From Pycnopodia helianthoides (lineage: Eukaryota; Echinodermata; Asteroidea; Forcipulatida; Asteriidae): a stretch of 64,000 nt of DNA. Below, piece after piece: positions 34,205 to 46,507 of this stretch. The DNA is taken from contig CM063250.1 in the NCBI GenBank assembly GCA_032158295.1, forward strand, positions 1,123,501 to 1,187,500. Reading direction: 5' to 3'. The position numbers and the translations under genes were made by a program. Position 1 is the first letter of the stretch. Every line of letters begins with the position of its first letter. The notes under the pieces are model-generated. The model made no database searches and was not told the DNA's origin. It saw nothing but the letters and a program-made list of their open reading frames with translations.

Positions 34205-37200
34205 AGTTAATAATTTCTCACAGGTTTGATCAAATTTGACAAAGAATCTGGGACTGGGTCTTGACACATGCTATCTGAAGCTCTGGAAATCTTCAACAAA
34301 TGTAGAGATTGCTTTTTGGGCTTCTCTGGGAGGCACTTGAGTAATCGGTTAGATTGATGTGAAACCCTGCTAAGGCTTTGTGACAAGAGCTTGTCAAATA
34401 AAGATTGGAGGCAAAAAATATATAATATTAAGTTTGTCTTGGTTTTTTTTCCTGTCAAGCTAAACAAAGCTGGCACTTCATTGCCACAGGGATCTTACTA
34501 CCTTCACTGCCTGGGTGGGGCTTTGAGGTTTCATTGCCTGGTGTTAGGATACTTCATTGCCTGGTCCCCTTTATTGCCAAGATCTTGACCTTGATGCCCC
34601 TTCAAAACAATTCCCTCCGAGATTTGAAATTTTCTAAAGTAACCATTCATTCAAAATGCAATATTCCCAATCACCATTTTTTTCTCTCGAACAGATGCGA
34701 AAGGAAACTGGGTTAAAAAAATATGAATCCATTACTTGCCCAGTACATACAATAATGAGTTCTAGCATGAAACAGCTCAAACATGGTCACATACTTTCTC
34801 TTATCTCGTAATCCAACTCTATAAGAAATCACATCAAGATGTCACATTTATTTAGTCAGTTACTCCTGCTGATGTAGATTTATTTATCACTTACCCTGGT
34901 AACAGTGGCAAGACTATCAATCAATAACATTAATACATAGCAAAGCCCTTTATAATGACTTAAATATCAACCACAGTTACTATGGGAAAAGGGGAGAAAA
35001 AGCAAATCACTAAATAAACCAAAAATGATTTTTTTAATAAAATACAGTCATATTAATACTTTTGTTTTTCTCAATCCAACCTTGCACATCCTACAACCAA
35101 TGATATTTATCCAACTCTAACAAAAAAGTACTTCATCCATTTTGTGCATTTCTAAGAATGAAAAAGAATGAATGGATTTTATCATCCACTCAAACCAAAA
35201 AAAACACCCACTAAATCGTTCAATCACTGTCCCTACCTACTGCACCCAAACGACTACCTCTGGCCCTAATCACATACACTCGCAATAGACCCATTAACAC
35301 ATCCATCCTTATCCCCCCCTCCCTCTTCTTCTCCATGGATGCGCATTCACCTCCAGGGGGGGACCGTACAACACATGCACTCTCTGAAACCAGCCCATCC
35401 CAACAGTCACAAAAACACACAATTACACAAAAACAGCCCCAATGCACACATCAATATTTTTCTGGCCAAAACAACACCATCCCTTCTGATCCCTCGGTTT
35501 AAAAAAGGTCCCACCTCAGAAACCTCAGGGTGTAGGGGGGAGGTACGGAGCTGGGGGGATGGGAGTCGACAAGCACACATACCGGCACCTGACCGCCCAC
35601 ACATCACCTCACGTTCTCAACTTTCCCCTCCTGATTGGATCGTATATATTTTTAGGCGCAAATATTCTCTCTTCTTTTTAAAATAATCATCTCCTGGTTC
35701 TCCCTCATGTGAGGTGGGGTGAGAAGAAGAGGGGGCTGAAAACAAAAACCCAATTTAGAGGTACGATGTTTGCAAGGGAGGCTTGAGGGAGACTAATCCT
35801 TTGATGGAATACAAAGTAGGTTGGGTTTATGTTATGCACGGCTCGGTGTTATTCTGCCCCAGTTAGCCTGTTTTACAGTCACTGCATAAAGGGATCGATA
35901 TATGGTCTGCACGGTGGAGCCCTAACACAGAAACTTGAACTTGGGCATACGAAACCAAAATTTGTTTTCTTTTTTTTATAGAAGCACTGTGCATCTCATC
36001 AGGGAAGATGACATGTTCAAGTGGAACTTCAGTACTGACATATTTCATCCTTGCTATTGTCGTGACATTTTTGTCAAACTTTTTTTCTGTTAGATGAAAG
36101 TACCTCATTTCAAATCATTACGTAACATGATAGCTGCTTGAACCCCCTCGCCAACAAATTTTGCAATTACACAATTAGTTAATTTGCTCACAGTTTTAAT
36201 TACAGTAACTTAAAGAGACAAAACTCCAGTGGTAATTGTCTCAACAGTTTTTGTCATAAAAAAAATAACTGGAAAAAAAACACCTCTGTTGCTATGTAAA
36301 AAATGTCAAACATTTTCCATCTAGCAACAGAATATGAGCGAAACCTTTACTCAGTTTCTGCGAAAAACAGAGTGTTGTTTCTTTGTGAAACCGTGTATAT
36401 TTCCTTTTAAGAAATTGAACCCCAAAATAAAGTAATTGGAGCAATATCAAAGGTCCTTTATGTCTCTGGTATTGTCTGCAAGCCTAAAAGTTTTACACCA
36501 AATGGAAATACACACGTATGAACTCACACTAGATAAGATTATAAACAAAAACCTGTTTTTCCAATAAAGAACACTGAGCCACTGTATCAAATTTCCCTGA
36601 TTGTTTTAGCCACACTTCAAAAGTGTGTTTTCAACTACTGACCAAGACTGAATGAAGTTAAGCTTCTGTCCAGGTATAAACAGGCGCTATTTTCAACACA
36701 TTTAGTTTTAGCGTTGTGACAATAACAGAAGATCCAAGCCCCCCTTCGGGGTCGTTTCACAACTGAGTCCACAGTAAGTGCAACCGTGGTTGTCAACTAT
36801 CCACACATTATGCAAACAGCATTGTATATATAAAAGAGATCATCTCGGATTACCAACAGCCAATGGCGGTTTGCCCTTTCAAATGGTAGGCTATCAAAAC
36901 ATTTCAACAAAGCTTTGTTCCGCTGCAGGCGACTTTCGGTGAAAATGTGCTAGCTGCATGTAGACAACATGTACGTACCCCGACCGCCTGGCACAACATG
37001 CGCCTCAGTATTTATAACCTTTCTGAGCTGGGGAAACAAACATTACAAATAGTTCTTTATCATTTTCTTTCTTGCGAGACGAGGAACTAACTTCTTCGCT
37101 GCCAGACGAAGGATTTTGAAGAATCTAAAGCTTATTTTTCTTAAGGGTCTCAATTCATGCTTCATCTAAACTGTGACAAATGGAACTACAGAAAATTCTC

Positions 37201-38317
37201 TCAGGCGACCTCTTGCTTTGTACCCATACTTATAGGTAATTCAAAAGGGCTGTATAAAGCATCTGGGTATTTCAATCGACTGAGCATAGATGCAACTAAG
37301 CGGTGGTAGTTTAAATCGAGCCACGCCATCAGCGGAAACTTGAGAGAGATGGCTGTAGCATGACAAGCGGTTCGATTAAGTGTGAGTTTGCAAGTACACG
37401 AATCCAAAGAGACTGTGCTTCCAACAGTAAGGGACATTTGATATGTCAGTCACTGAATACAAATACCTGCAAGGGACTTAATGATAAAACGTGGCGTAAA
37501 AGATAAAGTAACCATAGCATTGGAATAATAGCCATAATGTTGCAACTGGTATGCTTTACTCTCCATAATTCAAGACTGGGGTACATTTTGGTTACCAGCC
37601 AGTCAGGCCACTGAGTTTGCTGTTTCATCAGTCCACTGGATTTTTCTTCAGTCTCTATCTAATGGTTTCTTTTCAACATTTTCATTTAAGTGGGGCTCCG
37701 ATTAGAACTAGTATTCCGTGCATTCAGAGGTTTACGTCGGGCTTTTGTGAGAAATGCACTTGCAAGCTGGACAATGTTGGCATAATTTTGAACGTCAGCT
37801 AAGTTTTTATTTAAAAAAAAAAGAGAAGTTTTACAATAAAACTTGACAAAACTTATTTCACACAGTATCCAACAGTGAAGCATTTGGTTAAAAATGCTCA
37901 CTTTTCACTACAGAAGAGACACTTAAAAACCACTCACAAACCCAGTAAATCACTCACTTCCAGAAAAAGAAAAAAAAGGGCTAAACAATTCTCTTTCACA
38001 TTTCATTTGATTCACATCCATTGATACTCCTTCACACACACAATTAAAAAAAAATCACCTCTAAATTAAATAAATAATTCACTGTAAAATTGAAAAGTAA
38101 ACCAAAACAAAAGCTTAGAACATATATTTTCCTGCTTAACTTTTTTTTAAAATAAACTTCACATTTTAATAAATTATGCTATTATAGTTTAGTATAAAGC
38201 TCTATTTTTCTTTGTACATGGCCAGATATATATTACATATTGGACACAGAGAAATATCTTAATAAAAATTACCACTTTTTTTATGTTCATAATTTACACA
38301 TTTACACCGGCTGATCT
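34205..38317. other. Long non-coding stretch
   Basis: No exon-like block or repeat shared with the rest of the window was recognised. A short motif 'ttcattgcctgg' recurs near 34520-34565. Frames at 35220-35690 overlap on both strands over a C/G-rich patch and look spurious. Confidence 0.4.
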
Positions 38318-38508
38318 GGGCTTAATTTCATCGAGCTGCTTAGCACACAATATTGCTTAATTCATTTCTACTGTTAGGAGAAAACAGACGAGAAATCAGC
38401 ACAAACTGTACACATGACGTTGTGTTTTAGCTGGTGACATTTTTTTTTCTGTTAATAGCAAAATTCGTTTAATTTGTGCGCTTCCAAGCAGCTCCATGAC
38501 AGTGAGCC
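38318..38508 (+). repeat. Hairpin MITE, 'GGGCCCAATTTCAT' family, copy 3
   Basis: Starts 'gggcttaatttcatcgagct' and ends near 'aagcagctccatgacagtga'. The core is more diverged than in other copies ('ttttagctggtgacat'). Confidence 0.65.
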
Positions 38509-38606
38509 CTGGATCGTTAAAACCACTAGACCTGAACCACAATATTGCACTCTAATGAGGAACATAATACTGAATTTGACTGAGCTAAGTTTCCCGTGTC
38601 TTGTAG

Positions 38607-38792
38607 GAATCAGGAGGTGTTCTGCATGGTGATGAATGGGAGGGCTCAGTAGTGCAGAAATCCCTGGACAATGCCATCAGAAACATTACCAAGCTTCTAA
38701 TTCTAGACGCTGGTTTTAGGCTAAATCGACCACATTACCAAGATAGGCCATCATTTAGCACAAAGTATTTTAGGCTTTCAGCTCTGTGTAAG
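38607..38792 (+). CDS. Possible internal exon, unrecognised product
   Basis: A pyrimidine-rich acceptor (tttcccgtgtcttgtag) is followed at once by an open frame beginning ESGGVLHGDEWEGSVV and running through 62 codons to a donor-like AAG|GTACAG (an alternative GTAAGG donor lies five bases earlier). The frame stays open to 38857. The composition is protein-like and hydrophilic, with a stretch (LDNAIRNITKLLILDAGF) that could be a helix. I do not recognise the family. A corrupted second copy of most of this block lies at 39400-39511, implying that the sequence is either duplicated or mis-assembled. Its calling depends on the splice-like edges; expression data would decide. Confidence 0.35.
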
Positions 38793-39028
38793 GTACAGCA
38801 TTGGTATTATCTGGAGAGACAAAAACTACTTGCAACTGGTATGTGTGCTATTATTTAAAATCAAGATAGAGTGCCAGAATGCTGTTAAAAGTGCATTTGT
38901 TTGAACTCTCTTTGAATCTATCAAGTAAAAAACCACAAGGGAAAATGACTGGGTTACAGATTGAATGGCTTCTGACTGGCATTCCCCCAAACAAAGATAT
39001 TGACAAAATAGGGAGATTGCCAACAAAG

Positions 39029-39115
39029 GGCTAGATACCTCAGTTGGTAGAGCGCCAGCACGTTAATCTGGAGGTCGAAGGGTCATGTCCCGCTCTTGTC
39101 AATTTTTCTTTGTTT
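39029..39115 (+). mobile_element. tRNA-derived SINE head, third family
   Basis: Reads 'ctagatacctcagttggtag' then 'agcgccagcacgttaatctg', 'gaggtcgaagggtcatgtcc' and 'cgctcttgtcaattttt'. The opening matches the D-arm/A-box pattern of elongator tRNAs (TAGCTCAGTTGGTAGAGC), and the B box (GGTTCGAGTCC) is degraded to ggtcatgtcc. It is not a functional tRNA: the anticodon and T arms do not pair cleanly. Confidence 0.6.
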
Positions 39116-39399
39116 AACCCAAAACTCTTTGCGTCTAATTAACAGCATTGGTACTGCTTACATTGTTAATGCAACTGTTACATTACGGCTGAATATTCGT
39201 TGAATCAAGATATCATCATTGAATCATCTTGTTGGCAAAATCCCTGCTACTGTATTTTGACTCTCGGAATGGGATGAGATTTGATGATTGCAACAATACC
39301 TAATAAATGGCGCTCCGGCCTGGGTTCCCAACTTATTCTAAACACAGAACCCCCAAGATGTTACAATTCAGACGATCTACAGACCTGTGCATCACCCTT

Positions 39400-39511
39400 C
39401 AGAACCTCCTGACAATGCCATCAGAACATTACCAAGCTCTAATTCTAGACGCTGGTTTTAGGCTAATCGACCACATTACCAAATAGGCATCATTTAGCAC
39501 AAGTATTTAGG
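39400..39511 (+). pseudogene. Deletion-riddled copy of the exon-like block at 38655-38773
   Basis: 112 bases align to 119 bases of the upstream block with almost no substitutions. About eight single-base losses account for the difference, nearly all in short runs (gaaac to gaac, gctt to gct, taaat to taat, ggcca to ggca, caaag to caag, tttt to ttt). Evolutionary decay would be expected to give substitutions as well; this spectrum is that of uncorrected long reads. Confidence 0.8.
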
Positions 39512-40412
39512 TTAATAGGTTGGTTTAGGGGGAGGTTTGGTGAGACACTCCAAATGTGTTCCCCGACAACTTGTTCCATGAACTGTAAACCATAGTCAAG
39601 ATTATTTATGACATATTGATTCTGGGAAAATGTTTTTTTTTTAAAGACTTGGTGGCCTTCGCAAGCTATCTAGCTAACCACAACGCATGCAACAAAGACA
39701 CACGCAAAAACAAAACTCCAGCACTGATGCCCTAGATTGCATGTGTCCTCTACACTGCATTTAGACCACTCAGCATGCATGAAGGAATGTACATATGTTA
39801 CAGTGTCCCCTTCAATACAATCCAGCACACGCAAGTCATCAATAAACATTGTTTACAAGAGTTCTCAATAAAACATAATTGTGCAGTTATTTCTGTACAA
39901 ATAAAAAATTAATAGATTCCATCCACTCGAACCGTTGAAAAGAAAATTACATCAAAACTTCCACTTCTGGTTCATTTTACATTATTTACACTGGTTGAAC
40001 ATAAGTTTGGAGTGGGATCATGTTGTACACAAAGTAGAAAACCCCAAACACAAAACTGTGTGGACCAGAGGGTTGCTGTATGCTGAAGGGGGAGGGGAGG
40101 GGGGTGTTACAGGAACAGGTGAAAATCAATACTTGGGATCAACAACCCATTGCCATTACCATTTCAATAAATAGAAGATACTTACATTCAGATTTTGATA
40201 GTTTAACTGCAGGGGGGGAGGTAGATTTTCAGTATACGTTTTTTTTTAGTAGACATACAAGTATAGGGAAGATAAATCGTTCTAACCCTCAAGAAAAAAT
40301 GTTGCCTGACCAGAGACTTTAGCATCAAATTACAGCCAAACCACTTTACATTGTCGTACATGTCAAACCAAATAATTACCTCTGTGCAGGTTTTCAAGAT
40401 GCACCTGCATAT

Positions 40413-40806
40413 TTAAAGGAACATTACAGAATTGGTAAGAAAAAAACTTGTAAAATATACTTTTTGATCACAGATTTACATACAACTTACACGGTCTAAT
40501 GCTGATGATAGTAGAAAACATCCCTTGAAATATTTCTGTCTGAAATGCCATATTTGATGAGAAATGAATGAACTAACTTTCCGATTGGAGTTTATCGCTC
40601 AGTGAGCGTTTTATTCATTTGTTGAATCTATATGATTTCATGCAAATGTGTAATCGCTTTTTCACTATTTTCTTGTGACCCAGATGGCCGATCGATCTCA
40701 AACTTCTACAGGTTTGTCAGTTTATGTATATGGTGGATTACATAAAGTGCTTACACTGCCAGCAACTGTTTTGTTAGCAAAAACCAATTCTGTAATGTTC
40801 CTTTAA
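40413..40806. mobile_element. T2/Kolobok-type MITE with perfect 24-bp ends
   Basis: The 24 bases at 40413-40436 (starting ttaaaggaacattacagaat) are the exact reverse complement of 40783-40806. TTAA at both outer edges and the TTAAAGGAA terminus fit the T2 superfamily. The 394-bp body has no transposase. Perfect ends suggest a recent insertion. A diverged relative lacking the ends lies at 57320-57620. Confidence 0.85.
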
Positions 40807-41222
40807 CAATGGTATTGAGTGACGATCGCAGGTGAATTTCTCGTCTGGAGCACATGATATCAAAACCATCAAAAGTGTTTGACTCTCTCCCAAAAAAAAG
40901 TTTATGAGATTTGTTGCGATTTAAGCTTCATAATGCAAGTGTGCATCTACACTAGATTATGACTGATGTGTATCGTTCCTGTGAGTTATGCAGCTTCTAT
41001 GTCACAAGGTTTTAAAATAAATGTCACCCTTCTGTACAAATCTTTTTCAGTAAGTGACAAGCTATGAACCTTAAAACATGTTGAAAATTGAAACATCACA
41101 ACTATCTGGTCTTTTTGGTTATCAAGGTCTTTTTCACCACTGTGGATTTTTTTTATAAATCTTTTTTACATTTTTGGGGTTGATTCTGACACTATTTCGC
41201 ACCTTTTTTAGATGCAGGTAAC

Positions 41223-41249
41223 TTTTATTTATTTATTTATTTATTTATT
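41223..41249 (-). promoter_or_regulatory. Cluster of AATAAA polyadenylation signals for the receptor gene
   Basis: The plus strand reads (TTTA)n, giving about six overlapping AATAAA hexamers on the minus strand, some 245-270 bases past the receptor's stop codon. It is also a tetranucleotide microsatellite, so function is inferred from position. Confidence 0.4.
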
Positions 41250-41490
41250 TTAATTTTTTTTAGTGTGTGTTTTGTTTTTTTCTTTTGTAAAATGGACATT
41301 TTCTTATTTTTGGCACTTAATTTTTCTACAGAATTCATCTCACCTATTTTACTTTAAAAGCTTGGACTTGTTATAATTTAGTTTTATATTTACAAGTATT
41401 TACAGATCTGCCACTTTAAGCGACTGATTGTTAGATACACCGACATTGATTTTAAATCAAATTTACATTCCTCCTTTTTAAAGTAAGCAT

Positions 41491-42660
41491 TTAAACGGGA
41501 TCTTCTCGTGCGCCACGATGTTGCCCGGTGTCCAAATGGACGTAGTACCCGTTATGGGGTCGCATTCCATTGGGGTCGTTACTGTTGCATGACTTTAGAG
41601 AGTTGCGCGTGCGCCGAAAGCTGGATGTTCGCATACTGCTCTGGCGCGAGTACAACGCATGACGCGATGATCGTTTACAGAACATGAAGGCAATGTTCTT
41701 GCGGAAGTTTTCACCCACGAGGGCGTAGACGATGGGATTGATGATGCTGTGAGAGTACATGAGTGTCCAGGTGATGATGTAAATCAGTACCAGAGCATTA
41801 CTAGGAGCCACTTCAGTGTCTAGGGTGCTGTATACCAACTGGAACACATAGAACGGTAGAAAGCACAAGATGAAGACATGATGATGCAGATGACTAAGAT
41901 CGCGAACCCCCGAGCGGCACGACGCAGAGTGTTCTTGGAATCCTGCATGTTGCTTGTGAGAAGGTTTTGTAGGATGAGTAAGTAACAGATGCAGACTATG
42001 GTTAGCGGAACCAGAATCCGATGATGATGGTGTAGATAATCCACCACCGTTGGTCATCCTCTAGGCTGGATGACACTTTAGCCAAGCAGGTACAATATCC
42101 ATCAGCACAGGTGTGCTCCGTGTAGATCCACAAGGGAAGGGTGGTAAGTATCGCCACACCCCATGTCATTGCGCAGACGAGCCTGCCGTTGCGCAGGGTA
42201 CGGAAATTCATGGACTTGATGGAAGGCAGATTGCAAAGTACCGATCGATGCTCATGATCATGACGAAATAGATGACAAGGAATTGCGTCATAGCATCATA
42301 GGGCACAATGAGACGACACATGAACTTCCCAAAGACCCAGTGGCTGACCCTGAGCTGGTGGCCGAGGAACAGGAACGAGATCATGAAGAGGAAATCGGCT
42401 AACGCAAGATTTAGGATGAAGTAGTTGGCCAGGGTCTTCATGTTAGGGAACCTCATCAAGATGAGAATGATGAACCCATTGCAGAGGAGCCCCATTGTGC
42501 TCAATATACATGTGACGATAAATGACACATGCTGTAGAGTCCAGATAAACCCATTGTCCTGTGCAGGGTCGGCAGCCGGGGTATAGTTCCCACCAATCAT
42601 GGTAGTCAGAATATCGGAATAACCCGCTGTGGTCAACATGATGCCGGTTGATTTCTCCAT
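41491..42660 (-). CDS. Somatostatin / allatostatin-C receptor-like GPCR (frame broken three times)
   Basis: Rhodopsin-family peptide receptor of about 390 residues, expected in the plasma membrane and probably Gi-coupled by family. The ATG at 42660 is preceded by in-frame stops. An NYT glycosylation sequon lies in the N-terminal tail. TM1 has CNGFII; TM2 NYFILNLALADFLFM; TM3 the disulphide Cys (FGKFMCRLI), an Asp aligned with the somatostatin-receptor ligand Asp (VPYDAMTQF) and DRY; TM4 Trp; ECL2 a Cys cluster; TM5 VPLTIVCICYLLI; TM6 FILCFLPFY (the usual CWxP Trp is Phe); TM7 NPIVY, then FRKN helix 8 and a Ser-rich tail ending EDPV. Single bases are missing at about 42224, 42014 and 41877. 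Each is explained by loss from a C or G run and together they restore the original frame, so assembly error is more likely than a pseudogene. The subfamily assignment is by resemblance only. Confidence 0.85.
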
Positions 42661-42720
42661 CGGTGTGCATGAACACAAAAGTACCAGTGGTCAATTTCAA
42701 AGTGCTCTCCTAGCAGCTGT

Positions 42721-42745
42721 TTTTCCTCTGGGAAAAAAACCAAAT
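42721..42745 (-). promoter_or_regulatory. Probable 3' splice site in the receptor 5' UTR
   Basis: On the minus strand 'ggtttttttcccag' is followed by 'aggaaaaacagctgc', about 67 bases before the start codon. It is a textbook polypyrimidine tract plus CAG. It would make the coding exon run from 42727 down to past 41491 and places the promoter further upstream. Confidence 0.5.
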
Positions 42746-45099
42746 GGCAAAATCTATGGCTTTATATGAAGTGGAAAATAACAACTTTGGATCTATAAGT
42801 GAAGTGAAATGCTCTACTCAATGTCAATCAATAATAGATCCCCCCACAAACAATGTTTTGTTCAAATTGAGCAAGTCAGGGTGGATGAAGGTGTGTTTCT
42901 TTTTATAAGGTGCCGGCATGAAACCGGAGACTGCTGAAACTAACAATCGGACACTGACTCCCTTCATCAATGAGTTTAATAGCTGTTTACTTTCAGTGAG
43001 CGATACAAAAGTGACCCAAGGAATTGGTTGACGATAGGGAGATTAGATTGTTGTTTTCTTCATTCCAAAGTACGTCATCAAACCATTTGTTTTTGAAGGG
43101 CATGAAAATCCTGCTAAAAAGTTTTGCTCTGCAAGATTTTTTTTTCTCATTTGTCTGGCTGTGCATACAAAGAATGAAGATCGAGAAGAATAACGATGTG
43201 AACAACTTAGGAACACTTACCCCAAGTAGGTCGAAGCTGTCCACACTATCCGAAGCAACTGGCCGAGGGTATCAATTACCAGCATTCATTATCACACTTG
43301 GCACTAAACCCTCTTGTAGGAAAGTTAGAAGAAACAACTCTGTCTCCAGTCAACAAGCCCTTGAAGCTTTCGTCTGACCATCCACGTTCCAGCCAATAAG
43401 ATGTTACGGAGATGTATCCAAATCAGCGAGTTTGACTAAGGAGTCCAGTTGGCTGGTGTTGCCGGACAATGATGATGGAAAATTTCATTAGTGTCTATTT
43501 GCACAGTCGGACAGAGTTCCCAGGTATCGGCAGCTCTGACTGATTAGATGGCGAGTTAGCCTACCGTAGTACGACACAGTTTGATGGGGGGGGGGGGTGC
43601 ATCTATGTACACAACTCAAGTCCAGGAATTTGTTCGCAATCAAGCTATAATAGATCCGAGCTGACCTTTGTATTTGCAGACAAACAACTATGGGTCAAGT
43701 GTGCGTCAGAATTGAAAGGATTTGTTGAGCGTTCTTGTGCAAACACTGATTTATTTCAGATCAGATGACATTTCCAAGAGTTTGTAATCAGTTTTAGAAT
43801 TTCTTTGTTTAAGTGGGGGTTGGTAATGAAAAAGGTTGACTTGTACGATAGTTAGAAATCTTACAGAAGTTTTGCTTCCACTAGCTCTGATTGAATTGGT
43901 TACTTACTGGCAAGGGTGAAGTTCTTTTATGTCAGCCGGCCGGCCGGCCGGAAGTAATTAACACTGTTTCAAAGATAAGAAGAGCTTTCCTCCAGTTACA
44001 GGGGCCACCCTCTGAGTAACATCCCAAACCAGTAGCTGGCCGAAGAAACCCAAGTATCTGTGGTGATGTAAATATCCCAGTCGCTGCGGGAATGCAGTGG
44101 TCACACAAACCACACCGGTCCCCTTCTGGTGTTTTTCCTACTAAATGCACGCTTTAATAGTTTAACAGCATGGGGGGAAATACTCAGAGCTTTGAGTTAT
44201 AACAGCGCTCCTCACACTCTCCAACAGTTCGTGTCGTCTTACAGCGTTTTGCAGACCAACAGGACAGAACACTTACTGCGATGTGATGAAATAGTTTATT
44301 GTTCTCTTCGGGCGAACAGCATGGAGTAACTGGACCATATACTACTCATCCTACTGTGAATCTCTCTGTGTAAACGTGTCTATTTATCGATGACGTCCTG
44401 CCGCGTAGAGTTTTCCTTGTGCCAGTTTGATTTCAGGGTTCTGTACTAAGTGTTGTTTTTTTGTCAGCTCTCTAGTCTTTTCGCCAACTTGACATCAAGC
44501 ACTGACAATTAAATCCGTCTGGTTTACTAAAACACAAACCAAACATGCTGTGTGGACATTGTTGCAGTCTAAGTGTACACTTCTTGTACATACACTGGGG
44601 TTAATAGCTTTCTCACGCTATGATTTTTTTTGTGTGAAAAAAAGGGGGGAAAAAAGACACACCACCCACACAGTTGTGGTATTGACTTTCCGCTGACTTA
44701 AGTCCCCAGCTTGGCAGGAATGTTGACTAGGACCAATTCGGCAGAGCTAATTCAAAAGCTCATGATGTAACAGTAGCAAAACCTTTGACAGTTTCTCTTT
44801 CATCAGAAAGGTTTTCAAATCCAAACAACAGAGTGTTACCCTTCGATCACTGACCAGCGCCGAGTCACTCTGCACAAGAAGGGAAGGGCAGGAGGATTAG
44901 GACTTGTAGACGCCACATGGACAACTTTAAATCTACAGCTGAATGTTGTTGTCGTTTCCCCTCTGAAATCCTCTTGGTTAATGCTCAATTTCTTCAAGTC
45001 CTATATTGCACTGCACAACCACAAATTCTACTACAGAGAAATCTTTGTGGGGAACAATGCCCCTCTCGAGTATGTGTACTGTAGATGTGTTGGCACAGC
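42746..45099. other. Probable first intron and upstream region of the receptor gene
   Basis: No exon was recognised. Contains a G11 run near 43587-43597 and a (GGCC)n patch at about 43935-43951. A 117-codon plus-strand frame at 43024-43377 has no recognisable domain. Confidence 0.35.
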
Positions 45100-45240
45100 C
45101 TAGCCGACACAACTTCATTTACACTAGATGACTGAATGAAACACACAGGAGCACCAGCTGTATATATACACACAATACAGCCCCCATCAAGCCTGCCCTC
45201 ACTTGGCTGCGGTAGGCTGACTGGTTAAGGGGGCGGGACT
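45100..45240 (-). promoter_or_regulatory. Candidate promoter of the receptor gene
   Basis: On the minus strand a GC box (complement of gggggcggga at 45229-45238) lies about 65-70 bases upstream of a TATA-like TATATATA at 45161-45168. This gives the order and spacing of a conventional core promoter, with a start predicted near 45130. The link to the receptor assumes a 2.4-kb intron ending at 42728. Confidence 0.3.
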
Positions 45241-46507
45241 TAGTGAAGAAAGTTAATATGCTAATTTGGTTGTCACTGCACTGGAAGGAATCATTGACGA
45301 TATAGGGGTGTTCCGTTTCTTTTCAGGTAAATGGAAGGGGACTGGTTTGTAAGCTGTTAGTGTTAGTAATACTAGTCAGGGATTTGATTGCACTACTGCA
45401 TCAAGTTACTACAGTAATGACTGAGATACCGACAAACAATTCAAGTTATATTCAATTGTTCATCCACGTTATTCAGAAACCTTCGATGGGTCTTAATTAT
45501 TGAGTGTGTATCTGATTGACAATATTAAAATCAGAAAAATATTATACATGAGGTCGGTCAGAGCAGGTCAGAGATGGGTAAATTTATTTTATAAAGCTTA
45601 CTGTGCATGACAAGCAGAACAATAATTACAAAACATGTTCCAGATAATCTATACCATGTGAAGGACAAAGCTACATTAAATCCGATTATGGAGGATTTAT
45701 ATAAAACATCAGTGTCGTATCGATTTAATATCAGATTATAGCTACTTAGCCCTTTTAATTTTATTTATTTTTTGTTCATTGAGCTATTTCTGTTTTGTAT
45801 GTTGTTTGTTGTTTTTTTTTGGTTTTTTTGGGGGGGGGGGTGGGGAATAGGCAGGGAAATAGTTGTTCCATTAAAAAATCATGATATACCACGTTTACTA
45901 ATTGTGTAATGTTATGAAACATTCCCCCTCCCCTCCCCACCCCATGTGGATCTGCATGCAGTTTTCACATTTAAAAACTTCTGAAATAAAAAACCGGGGG
46001 AAACACACTGACACAAATTTGATTTATTCAAAGGCCCAAGAGGTACATGTATGTTGAGTTCAGTTTGTTCTGTAGCCGATGGACCATACCAAACCCTGCA
46101 GCAGGATCTTAAACTTACTCCCAAAGTTTGAACATGCCCTTTTCCCCTTCATTTTCTCCAATTAATAACAACTGTGACACTTTGAGGAGTCCAGCTTTGC
46201 TTTTATTTGGGCAGCCGACAAGAGACTCAGGTGGACAGAGCGGGCCCTCTTCACACTAACGTCCCCGTCAGGATAAACTCCTGCACCTGGTCAATTTATG
46301 GCTAGTTTAGAGACCAAACTAAACAACCCCTGGGTCAGTGACATTTCCCAGCCCATCAAATTGACACTCCTGGGCGGTCATCCTGGACAAATTGTCTTAC
46401 ACAACACTTATCAATTAAGACGGTTCTATTTCACATTCAGGAAACTCCAGTGAACTGGACAGAATAGTGATTACTCAGGAAAAAAACAAACCAATTTTGT
46501 CTTTCAG

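Noticed and set aside
36209..36415. Possible further TTAA MITE (ttaaagagac ... tccttttaa)
   Set aside because: The two ends do not match beyond a few bases, so the terminal inverted repeat cannot be supported.
39029..39115. Functional tRNA gene
   Set aside because: The A-box region is tRNA-like, but the B box is mutated and the anticodon and T arms do not pair, so it is a SINE head.
43024..43377. 117-codon plus-strand frame upstream of the receptor
   Set aside because: No domain, no splice signals, and it overlaps the probable first intron of the receptor on the other strand.
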